A stretch of 5,463 nucleotides of DNA, taken from an uncultured Desulfobacca sp. (lineage in GTDB: Bacteria > Desulfobacterota > Desulfobaccia > Desulfobaccales > Desulfobaccaceae). The notes below the pieces were generated by a model, which made no database searches, was not told the origin of the DNA, and was given only the letters and a program-made list of their open reading frames with translations. Position numbers and translations under genes: made by a program. Numbering within the stretch: the stretch's first letter is position 1; each line of letters opens with the position of its first letter. This document shows, in pieces, positions 1 to 4,862 of this stretch. The stretch is taken from assembly GCA_937958145.1 (NCBI GenBank), contig CALGOE010000007.1:1-5463 (forward strand), read 5' to 3'.

Positions 1-654
1 GGGGCCCCAGGAAAAAAACTGGACGCCACCTTTGTCATGGGGGTCAATCATCAGACCTATGACCCGGACCAGCACGTCATCGTCTCCAACGCCTCTTGCA
101 CCACCAACTGTCTGGCACCCGTGGTCAAGGTCTTGCACCAGGCCTTTGGCGTCGAATATGGCCTCATGACCACGGTCCATTCCTATACCATGGACCAACG
201 CCTCCTGGACGGCTCCCATCAAGACCCCCGCCGGGCCCGGGCCGCAGCCCTGTCCATGGTGCCCACCAGCACCGGCGCCGCCAAAGCCGTGGCCGAGGTC
301 CTGCCGGAGTTAAAAGGCAAATTGGACGGCCTCTCCGTCCGGGTGCCCACCGCCAACGTCTCTCTGGTGGACTTCAATGCCATAGTCGCCAAAAGCACCA
401 CCGTCGAAGCCGTCAATGCCGTTTTCCAGGAGGCCGCAGCCGGGGAACTGAAGGGCATTCTCCAGGTCGTGACGCTCCCCCTGGTCTCCAGCGATTACAA
501 CGGCTGTCAATATTCGGCCAGCGTCGACGCCCCCTTAACTGCCGTCATGGAAGGCAAAATGGTCAAAGTCATGGCCTGGTACGACAACGAAATGGGCTTT
601 TCCACCCGCATGATCGATCTGGCGGCCTTTATGGGCCAGCGCTTGGGTGCCTAA
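1..654 (+). CDS. gap: Glyceraldehyde-3-phosphate dehydrogenase, C-terminal part (5' end outside window)
   Basis: This enzyme oxidises glyceraldehyde-3-phosphate with NAD(P)+ and phosphate to 1,3-bisphosphoglycerate in cytoplasmic glycolysis/gluconeogenesis. The reading frame is open from base 1 and ends at TAA 652-654, giving 217 visible residues; family members have about 335, so roughly the first 118 residues (most of the Rossmann NAD domain) are missing. The active-site block SNASCTTNC is intact, with the catalytic Cys at fragment residue 33 (TGC at 97-99) and the partner His in HSYT 27 residues later, the expected spacing. The phosphate-site segment SMVPTSTGAAKAV and the C-terminal WYDNEMGFS follow. 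Many homologues have Trp rather than Met in that last block. The ATG at 37 is internal Met, not a start. It is the first visible gene of a gap-pgk-tpiA operon, 19 nt ahead of pgk. Confidence 0.97.
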   Translation, partial: GAPGKKLDATFVMGVNHQTYDPDQHVIVSNASCTTNCLAPVVKVLHQAFGVEYGLMTTVHSYTMDQRLLDGSHQDPRRARAAALSMVPTSTGAAKAVAEVLPELKGKLDGLSVRVPTANVSLVDFNAIVAKSTTVEAVNAVFQEAAAGELKGILQVVTLPLVSSDYNGCQYSASVDAPLTAVMEGKMVKVMAWYDNEMGFSTRMIDLAAFMGQRLGA

Positions 655-660
655 CTCGGC

Positions 661-669
661 AAAGGAGGT
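661..669 (+). promoter_or_regulatory. Ribosome binding site deciding the pgk start
   Basis: AAAGGAGGT is a near-perfect Shine-Dalgarno placed 4 nt before GTG 674-676. It argues for initiation at 674 rather than at the in-frame GTG at 647, which would lie upstream of it and overlap gap by 8 nt. Confidence 0.8.
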
Positions 670-673
670 CGGG

Positions 674-1882
674 GTGAAGGTCAAATTCCTGGAAGAAGTC
701 GATATTCGTGAGAAAACCGTTTTTATCCGCGTCGATTTCAATGTCCCCCTGGATAAAAACCTCAATATAACCGACGATAGCCGCATCCGGGCGGTCTTGC
801 CTACCATTAACCACTGCCTGGACGAACATGCCAAGATTATCCTGGCCTCCCATCTGGGGCGGCCCAAAGGGCCCGACCCCAAGGCCTCCCTGGCACCCGT
901 GGCCCGACGCCTGGGACGTTTCCTCCGTAAACCGGTGCAATTCGCCCCGGATTGCATCGGACCCGAAGTCCACACAATGAAAGCCGCCATGCAGCCGGGG
1001 GACGTGCTGCTGCTGGAAAACCTGCGCTTCCACGAGGGCGAAACCAAAAATGATCCGGAATTCGCCCGCCAGTTGATGGAGGGCGTCGATGTCTACGTCA
1101 ACGACGCCTTTGCCGTGGGACACCGGGCCCATGCCTCAGTCCATGCCGTGGTCCAATTCGCGCCGGTGGCCGTGGCCGGCTTCTTGTTGCGGGACGAAAT
1201 CCACTATTTCCACAAGGCCATGGAAGACCCGGCCAGACCCCTGGTAGCCCTCATCGGCGGCGCCAAAATATCCAGCAAACTCACGGCGCTCCTCAACCTC
1301 TTAAAGCATGTGGATAAACTCATCGTCGGCGGCGCCATGGCCAACACCTTCATTAAGGCCATGGGCTATCAGGTGGGAAAATCCCTGGTGGACAACAATC
1401 TCTTGGATACTGCCAAAGAATTGATGGCCACCGCCATAGAAAAAAAGGTAAAGTTCTATCTGCCGGTGGATTGCGTGGTGGCCTCCAGTCTGGACAGCCG
1501 GGCCGAAAGCCGCATCGTCCCCATCCAGGAAGTGCCGGAAGATTGGCTCATCGCTGATATTGGCCCAGCCACCATCACCCTCTTTAACGAGGCCCTGCAG
1601 GATGCCAAAACCGTGGTCTGGAACGGTCCCATGGGCGCCTTCGAAATCGACGCCTTCAGCCGGGGCACCATGGCCATGGTCCACCACGTGGCCAACTCCT
1701 TTGCCCTGACCATCGTCGGCGGCGGCGACACCGATGTGGCCATCCACAACGCCGGCGAGGCCAATAAGTTTTCCTATATCTCCACCGGCGGTGGGGCCTT
1801 TTTAGAACTCCTGGAGGGCAAAAAACTGCCGGGCATCCAGGTGCTGGAAGACTGGTATGCCCAACATCCAGAGGAAGGGTAA
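674..1882 (+). CDS. pgk: Phosphoglycerate kinase
   Basis: Phosphoglycerate kinase transfers phosphate from 1,3-bisphosphoglycerate to ADP, making ATP and 3-phosphoglycerate; it is a cytoplasmic monomer acting directly after Gap. From GTG 674 the protein has 402 residues, a normal family length. The N-terminal substrate domain shows RVDFNVPLD (19-27), SHLGRPKG (59-66), LENLRF (114-119) and NDAFAVGHRAHAS (142-154). The C-terminal nucleotide domain shows GGAK (194-197), WNGPMG (316-321), GGGDT (349-353) and the STGGGA loop (370-375). All expected catalytic and binding elements are present. The start is set by AAAGGAGGT at 661-669; a longer version from GTG 647 (411 aa) is open but adds nine residues before a well-placed ribosome binding site. 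The gene sits 19 nt after gap and 4 nt before tpiA, so the three are almost certainly co-transcribed. Confidence 0.98.
   Translation: MKVKFLEEVDIREKTVFIRVDFNVPLDKNLNITDDSRIRAVLPTINHCLDEHAKIILASHLGRPKGPDPKASLAPVARRLGRFLRKPVQFAPDCIGPEVHTMKAAMQPGDVLLLENLRFHEGETKNDPEFARQLMEGVDVYVNDAFAVGHRAHASVHAVVQFAPVAVAGFLLRDEIHYFHKAMEDPARPLVALIGGAKISSKLTALLNLLKHVDKLIVGGAMANTFIKAMGYQVGKSLVDNNLLDTAKELMATAIEKKVKFYLPVDCVVASSLDSRAESRIVPIQEVPEDWLIADIGPATITLFNEALQDAKTVVWNGPMGAFEIDAFSRGTMAMVHHVANSFALTIVGGGDTDVAIHNAGEANKFSYISTGGGAFLELLEGKKLPGIQVLEDWYAQHPEEG
1871..1878 (+). promoter_or_regulatory. Ribosome binding site of tpiA inside the pgk 3' end
   Basis: GAGGAAGG lies in the last pgk codons, 8 nt before ATG 1887. 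It supports the start at 1887 over the in-frame ATG at 1857, which lies inside pgk without a comparable site, and suggests translational coupling of pgk and tpiA. Confidence 0.7.
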
Positions 1883-1886
1883 GATC

Positions 1887-2651
1887 ATGACCCAGATCCG
1901 CACCCCCATGGTGGCCGGCAACTGGAAGATGCACAAGACCGTGGCCGAAGCCCAAGCCTTGGCCCGGGAGATCCGCCGGGGCCTGCCAGCCTCCCTAGAC
2001 GTTGACGTGGTGCTGGCACCACCATACACCGCTCTCAGTGCCGTGGCCCGGGAGATTCACGGGTCCCCCCTGGCTTTGGCCGGCCAGGATGTCTTTTGGG
2101 AAACCCAGGGGGCCTATACCGGCGCCATCTCGCCCCTGATGCTTGCCGATGCGGGCTGCCGGTTGGTCATCATCGGCCATTCCGAGCGCCGACAGTATTT
2201 CGGCGAAACCGATGCCACCGTCAACAAGAAAATCAAGGCAGCCCTCCCGGTCGGCCTCACCCCCATCGTTTGCATCGGCGAAACCTTGGCCCAACGGGAG
2301 GCCCAGGAAACCCTGGCGGTGATCGCTTCCCAACTCAGCAACGGCCTGCTCGGTTTAGGGCCGTCGGAAGTGGGACGTCTGGTCATTGCCTATGAACCGG
2401 TCTGGGCCATCGGCACCGGCCGCACCGCCACCCCGGCCCAGGCCCAGGAGGTGCACCATTTTATCCGGCGGTGGCTGCAGGATCAGGTCGGCGCCCCGGT
2501 AGCCGAGGGCCTCCGCATCCTCTACGGCGGCAGCGTCACTCCGGAAAATATCCGGGAACTCAGCGCCGCCCCGGATATCGACGGCGCCCTGGTGGGTGGC
2601 GCCTCCCTCAAGGCTGAGTCCTTCCTGAAAATCGTGGCCCTGGGGAGATAA
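1887..2651 (+). CDS. tpiA: Triosephosphate isomerase
   Basis: Triosephosphate isomerase interconverts dihydroxyacetone phosphate and glyceraldehyde-3-phosphate and feeds the Gap/Pgk steps encoded just upstream; it is a cytoplasmic dimeric TIM barrel. From ATG 1887 the protein has 254 residues, typical of bacterial TPI. Visible signature elements are GNWKMHK with the catalytic Asn12 and Lys14, IIGHSERR with the electrophilic His98, AYEPVWAIGTG with the catalytic Glu170 and mobile loop 6, and the phosphate-binding YGGSV (213-217) and VGGASL (236-241). Nothing essential is missing. The start was chosen for its ribosome binding site at 1871-1878 and because it places the GNWK motif near residue 11 as in the family; starting at 1857 would add ten residues (264 aa) and overlap pgk by 26 nt. 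Confidence 0.98.
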   Translation: MTQIRTPMVAGNWKMHKTVAEAQALAREIRRGLPASLDVDVVLAPPYTALSAVAREIHGSPLALAGQDVFWETQGAYTGAISPLMLADAGCRLVIIGHSERRQYFGETDATVNKKIKAALPVGLTPIVCIGETLAQREAQETLAVIASQLSNGLLGLGPSEVGRLVIAYEPVWAIGTGRTATPAQAQEVHHFIRRWLQDQVGAPVAEGLRILYGGSVTPENIRELSAAPDIDGALVGGASLKAESFLKIVALGR

Positions 2652-2665
2652 AATCAGCCCGGGGA

Positions 2666-2716
2666 CCTGCCGCCGCCCAGAGAAATTCCCCGGCCGCAGG
2701 GTTGCTTTTTTCTTTT
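2666..2716 (+). terminator. Probable rho-independent terminator after tpiA
   Basis: An imperfect hairpin pairs CCTGCCGCCG (2666-2675) with CGGCCGCAGG (2691-2700): nine base pairs around one C-C mismatch, with a 15-nt loop. After five bases comes a T-rich run, TTTTTTCTTTT (2706-2716). A competing 7-bp stem, CCGGGGA (2659-2665) with TCCCCGG (2687-2693), overlaps it. The gap between stem and T-run makes it less than ideal, so partial read-through into secG is possible. Confidence 0.5.
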
Positions 2717-2730
2717 CTGTGGGTTATAAA
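2702..2730 (+). promoter_or_regulatory. Candidate sigma70 promoter for secG-tRNA-Leu
   Basis: TTGCTT (2702-2707) and TATAAA (2725-2730) are separated by exactly 17 nt. The -10 box matches TATAAT at 5 of 6 positions; the -35 matches TTGACA only at TTG. A start point 7-8 nt past the -10 box would fall at about 2737-2738, directly before the secG ATG at 2739. The -35 overlaps the T-run of the tpiA terminator. Confidence 0.45.
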
Positions 2731-2738
2731 TAATTGTT

Positions 2739-3044
2739 ATGATCGCCAATGTCATCACCTTCATTCATATTGTTGTCTGTCTGGCCCTGATCTTTATCGT
2801 CTTGCTCCAGACGGGCCGGGGTGCCGGTATCGGCGCCGCCTTCGGCGGTTCCAGCCAGACTTTTTTCGGCAGCTCCGGGGCCACGCCCTTCTTGGCCAAA
2901 CTGACGGCAGTGGCTGCCATTCTGTTCATGGTCACCTCCTTAAGTCTCACGTTCCTGGGACATCGGGGCGGCAGCTCGGTCATGCAGGGGGCTGCACCCG
3001 TGGAGCAGCCGGCCCCGCCGGCAAAACCGGCCACAAACGATTAA
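2739..3044 (+). CDS. secG: Protein translocase subunit SecG
   Basis: SecG is the small accessory subunit of the inner-membrane SecYEG channel and stimulates SecA-driven export. The 101-residue protein has the SecG layout: a first membrane helix at about residues 3-23, the conserved cytoplasmic linker beginning LLQTGRGAG (22-30) and continuing GAAFGGSSQTFFG with T49-P50-F51 near its end, a second helix at about 51-73, and a Pro/Ala-rich C-terminal tail containing PAPPAKPA. The start is fixed by sequence: an in-frame TAA lies at 2727-2729 and no other usual start codon occurs between it and ATG 2739. No Shine-Dalgarno is visible in the 18 bases before the ATG, which is AT-rich and carries a promoter-like -10 box. 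The gene follows tpiA after 87 nt and precedes tRNA-Leu by 9 nt, so the last two probably share a transcript. Confidence 0.95.
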   Translation: MIANVITFIHIVVCLALIFIVLLQTGRGAGIGAAFGGSSQTFFGSSGATPFLAKLTAVAAILFMVTSLSLTFLGHRGGSSVMQGAAPVEQPAPPAKPATND

Positions 3045-3053
3045 CCATCTTGT

Positions 3054-3139
3054 GCCGAAGTGGTGGAATCTGGTAGACACGCCATCTTGAGGGGGTGGTG
3101 GGGAGACCCGTGCGGGTTCAAATCCCGCCTTCGGCACCA
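3054..3139 (+). tRNA. tRNA-Leu (anticodon GAG)
   Basis: An 86-nt class II tRNA. The acceptor stem pairs GCCGAAG (3054-3060) with CTTCGGC (3129-3135), followed by discriminator A3136 and an encoded CCA (3137-3139). The D-arm pairs GTG 3063-3065 with CAC 3078-3080 and has the GG pair at 3072-3073. The anticodon stem CCATC/GGTGG (one T-G pair) closes the loop TTGAGGG, placing anticodon GAG at 3089-3091, which reads CUC and CUU. The variable arm (3099-3111) forms a GGG/CCC mini-stem typical of leucine tRNAs, and the T-arm is GCGGG-TTCAAAT-CCCGC (3112-3128). It lies 9 nt after secG, an arrangement also known from E. coli (secG-leuU, same anticodon). Confidence 0.97.
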
Positions 3140-3192
3140 ACATACCCATAATTGAAAACAGAATTTTAGGCCGGCCAGCCCCCTCCTCTTCC

Positions 3193-3242
3193 ATCCCCAG
3201 ACTGCACTTCTGAAAAAAGGCAGGATGGGGATTTGCTTTCTC
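3193..3242 (+). terminator. Rho-independent terminator of the secG-tRNA-Leu unit
   Basis: ATCCCCA (3193-3199) pairs with TGGGGAT (3226-3232), and CTGC (3202-3205) pairs with GCAG (3220-3223). The two stems stack across facing GA dinucleotides (3200-3201 and 3224-3225), which can form tandem sheared G-A pairs. The loop is 14 nt and A-rich. A T-rich tail, TTTGCTTTCT, follows at about 3232-3241. It lies 53 nt beyond the tRNA 3' end. On the minus strand the stem has no T-run, so it serves + transcription only. Confidence 0.6.
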
Positions 3243-3383
3243 TGACCTGGTCGCCGGGCCCGCGTTGTCCTCGGCCGCTCTGTCCCCGGAAACCAGGAAC
3301 GGTCTCTGGCCTGCGCTTCGCAAGTCTGGCTCCCCGGATTACATTAGGCTTTTTCGCCCACCGGTTTTCTGGTAACCTTCTTT

Positions 3384-3671
3384 TCAGGGTTTGCGGCCGC
3401 GAGGCCGCGGTCCAGGAACGGGACCGGAAGGAGACGGGGAGACGTGCTGGGCGGCGTTTTTGACCGGCAGGGTAATGATGAGAAACTCGTCGGGCCGGGG
3501 ATTGGTGCAGGTGAAGGCGGCATCCACGGAGATGATCGTCTTCTGACCACAGCGCCCCACCTGCAGCCGTCCGGCAATGGTCCAATACAGGACGGTGTCG
3601 GCATCGATGCCTAAAATCCGGGCGATGGCCAGAAGAGACAATTCTGAACAACCCTGTCGGGGGGGTTGCAT
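3384..3671 (-). CDS. Small putative helix-turn-helix DNA-binding protein
   Basis: The 95-residue reading frame starts at ATG 3671, preceded on its strand by GGAGG with a 4-nt gap (+ coordinates about 3676-3680), and ends at TGA 3384-3386. Residues 13-36 (LLAIARILGIDADTVLYW and on to AGRL) fit the two helices of a MerR/excisionase-type (HTH_17-like) fold: a first helix, the turn at GID, then a recognition helix. Residues 38-53 (VGRCGQKTIISVDAAF) look like the following wing, where such proteins often have GRR-like residues. The C-terminal third (about 77-95) is rich in Pro, Ser and Arg and looks unstructured. Codons are mostly G/C-ending in this frame. An extension up to ATG 3797 is open but reads like non-coding sequence. 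I cannot name a family; the fold call rests on pattern only. It is divergent from the reductase at 3915, so it could be a local regulator. Other frames here are also open, a known hazard in GC-rich DNA. Confidence 0.6.
   Translation of the reverse strand: MQPPRQGCSELSLLAIARILGIDADTVLYWTIAGRLQVGRCGQKTIISVDAAFTCTNPRPDEFLIITLPVKNAAQHVSPSPSGPVPGPRPRGRKP
3393..3426. repeat. Two abutting GC-rich inverted repeats at the 3' end of the small HTH gene
   Basis: GCGGCC (3393-3398) and GGCCGC (3403-3408) flank GCGA, forming a perfect 6-bp hairpin with a GNRA tetraloop on the + strand. Directly next to it, CGGTCC (3408-3413) and GGACCG (3421-3426) form a second 6-bp hairpin with a 7-nt loop. Neither strand has a T-run after it, so these are not standard terminators. 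They lie in the last codons of the HTH gene. Confidence 0.55.
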
Positions 3672-3804
3672 AAGCCCTCCGCAAATATCCTGCCTGCCCC
3701 GGCCGGAAAAGTCCGGACGTGAATCTCGGGAACTTCGCCAAACGAAAAAACCCAGGGCACAGGCGGCAGGAAAGGGATGGTCGGGCGCAGGGAGCATAAG
3801 GGTT

Positions 3805-3821
3805 TTACACTATTATTGTAA
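3805..3821. promoter_or_regulatory. AT-rich 17-bp near-palindrome, possible operator
   Basis: TTACACTATTATTGTAA is symmetrical at seven of eight base-pair positions around its central T (only C3810/T3816 break it), with arms TTACA and TGTAA. It lies 94 nt before the reductase ATG and 134 nt before the HTH ATG on the other strand, where a regulator could control both genes. Which protein binds it is not known from the sequence. Confidence 0.4.
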
Positions 3822-3843
3822 CAACGCCCTCAGGTGAAAACAA
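3815..3843 (-). promoter_or_regulatory. Candidate minus-strand promoter for the HTH gene
   Basis: Read on the minus strand, TTGTTT (3843-3838) and TACAAT (3820-3815) are separated by 17 nt. The -10 box matches the consensus at 5 of 6 positions and the -35 at 3 of 6. The -10 box lies inside the 17-bp palindrome, an arrangement suited to repression. The predicted leader to ATG 3671 would be about 137 nt. Confidence 0.3.
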
Positions 3844-3898
3844 GGACCCAGCCCCGCAAAGGAAATTTTTGACGGTATCCTGACAAAACCTCAACTTC

Positions 3899-3906
3899 AG
3901 GAAGGA
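3899..3906 (+). promoter_or_regulatory. Ribosome binding site of the reductase gene
   Basis: AGGAAGGA is followed by an 8-nt A/T spacer and then ATG 3915. This is a good Shine-Dalgarno at a normal distance and supports the chosen start. Confidence 0.7.
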
Positions 3907-3914
3907 AAAAATTT

Positions 3915-4796
3915 ATGCCACCAACCATTGGTTTTCTGGGTTTGGGGATCATGGGGTCGGCCATGGCCGGCAATCTGGTCCGGGCCGGTTTGCCGGTAAT
4001 GGTTTACAACCGCACGGCCGAGAAGGCCGCGGCGCTGGTCGCAGCCGGAGCCAGGCTGGCCCACACCCCGCTGCAATTGGCCGCAGAGACGGATATTCTC
4101 ATCGCCATGGTCACCGGCCCGGCAGCCCTGGATGCCTTGTTATGGGGGGAGCAGGGAGCCGCCGCCGGCTTCTCGGCCGCCAAAACCTTCATCAATATGA
4201 GTTCCGTGCCGCCCCGCTACACCCTGGAATTGGCCGCAGAATTGGCACCGTTGGGAGTGACCTTCATTGACGCCCCGGTGTCGGGAACCAAAAAACCGGC
4301 CGAAGAGGGCAAGTTGGTCATCCTGGCCAGCGGCGACCAGGACAGAATCCGGGAACTGGCGCCAGTTTTTCAGGTGCTCGGCCACAAAGTGGTCTACTGC
4401 GGGCCGGTGGGACAGGGGTCGATGATGAAGATGGCCATCAACCTGCTCCTGGGGGTGATGATGACGGGGCTGGCAGAATCCTTGAATTTTGCTCAGAAAA
4501 ACGGCCTGGAACCAGAAGCCTGGTGGGAGGTCATCAGCGCCGGGGCCCTGCACTGCGGCCTTTTTCAGATGAAAAAGGAGATGTTGCTCTCGGGCGACTA
4601 TCCAGCCAACTTCCCGCTGAAACACATGACCAAAGACCTGAAGTTTATCATCGACACCGCCTATGACTGCGGCGCGCCGGTACCGGCAGCCCATGCAGTG
4701 CTGCAGCTTTTCCGGGCCGGCGTCGGCTTCCGCCTGGGCGATGAAGACTTTGCCGCAGTCTTTAAAGTATTGGCGCACATGAACAGCCGGGAGTGA
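3915..4796 (+). CDS. Beta-hydroxyacid dehydrogenase, glyoxylate/succinic semialdehyde reductase type
   Basis: This 293-residue cytoplasmic oxidoreductase belongs to the 3-hydroxyisobutyrate/6-phosphogluconate dehydrogenase-related family. The N-terminal Rossmann domain has GFLGLGIMG (6-14). Arg33 in YNRT, after the second strand, favours NADP(H) over NAD(H). The substrate loop is DAPVSGTKKPAEEG (119-132), and the catalytic Lys172 with Asn176 lies in MKMAINLL. The C-terminal all-helical domain contains FPLKHMTKDLKF (233-244) and GDEDFAAVFK (285-294 region, ending shortly before the stop). The KKPAE loop and FPLKHM.KDL block are the pattern I associate with plant GLYR1 and the Geobacter succinic semialdehyde reductase, which reduce glyoxylate or succinic semialdehyde with NADPH. 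By my alignment from memory, Lys170, Ser121, Phe231 and Asp239 of GLYR1 correspond to Lys172, Ser123, Phe233 and Asp241. The substrate is inferred; 3-hydroxyisobutyrate or tartronate semialdehyde remain possible. It is transcribed alone, divergent from the HTH gene and convergent with the hpt unit. Confidence 0.9.
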   Translation: MPPTIGFLGLGIMGSAMAGNLVRAGLPVMVYNRTAEKAAALVAAGARLAHTPLQLAAETDILIAMVTGPAALDALLWGEQGAAAGFSAAKTFINMSSVPPRYTLELAAELAPLGVTFIDAPVSGTKKPAEEGKLVILASGDQDRIRELAPVFQVLGHKVVYCGPVGQGSMMKMAINLLLGVMMTGLAESLNFAQKNGLEPEAWWEVISAGALHCGLFQMKKEMLLSGDYPANFPLKHMTKDLKFIIDTAYDCGAPVPAAHAVLQLFRAGVGFRLGDEDFAAVFKVLAHMNSRE

Positions 4797-4827
4797 CGAG
4801 CCTGTCACGGTCCTGATCACGCACCGC

Positions 4828-4849
4828 GGATTGGAGCCGATCCTCTCTT
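4828..4849 (+). terminator. Weak terminator candidate between convergent genes
   Basis: GGATTG (4828-4833) pairs with CGATCC (4838-4843), including one T-G pair, around a GAGC loop, and is followed by the pyrimidine run TCTCTT. A second small stem, GTGAC (4793-4797) with GTCAC (4804-4808), overlaps the reductase stop codon. Neither has a proper T-run, so this 66-nt convergent gap has no strong terminator in either direction. Confidence 0.25.
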
Positions 4850-4862
4850 ATGATTACCGCCT

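Larger units (their letters stand above)
3672..3914. other. Divergent intergenic region between the HTH gene and the reductase
   Basis: These 243 bases hold no convincing gene. Near 3671 lies the HTH ribosome binding site; 3713-3720 is the short palindrome GTCCGGAC. An AT-rich island at about 3803-3821 stands out from the GC-rich surroundings and contains the 17-bp near-palindrome. The last 16 bases carry the reductase ribosome binding site. I found no strong + strand promoter: TTGACG at 3869-3874 lacks a matching -10 box at 16-18 nt. Confidence 0.5.

Noticed and set aside
647..673. Upstream GTG start for pgk overlapping gap
   Set aside because: It lies before the strong AAAGGAGGT at 661-669, and the extra residues do not match the usual start of the family.
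535..1132. Long minus-strand open frames opposite gap and pgk
   Set aside because: They are antisense shadows of strongly conserved glycolytic genes and show no recognisable motif; similar shadows occur opposite tpiA and the reductase.
1857..1886. Upstream ATG start for tpiA inside pgk
   Set aside because: The ATG at 1887 has a well-spaced GAGGAAGG and gives the normal family N-terminus.
3054..3139. tRNA-Leu as an integration (att) site of a mobile element
   Set aside because: I see no repeat of the tRNA 3' end further along the window, and no integrase or phage gene nearby.
3293..3421. Direct repeat CCAGGAACGG at 3293-3302 and 3412-3421
   Set aside because: Only 10 bp, two copies, in GC-rich DNA; compatible with chance and not tied to any element.
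3450..3475. CAAAAAC on the minus strand as a slippery site for programmed -1 frameshifting in the HTH gene
   Set aside because: It does not satisfy the X XXY YYZ rule (first base is C), and the alternative tail is in the +1, not the -1, frame.
3166..3741. 191-codon open frame on the minus strand covering the middle region
   Set aside because: The translation is Arg/Pro/His-rich without hydrophobic pattern, runs through the secG-tRNA terminator hairpin, and is in a different frame from the segment with a helix-turn-helix pattern. It is a shadow frame of GC-rich DNA.
3672..3797. N-terminal extension of the small HTH protein to ATG 3797
   Set aside because: The 42 extra residues look non-coding, and ATG 3671 has its own GGAGG site 4 nt upstream.
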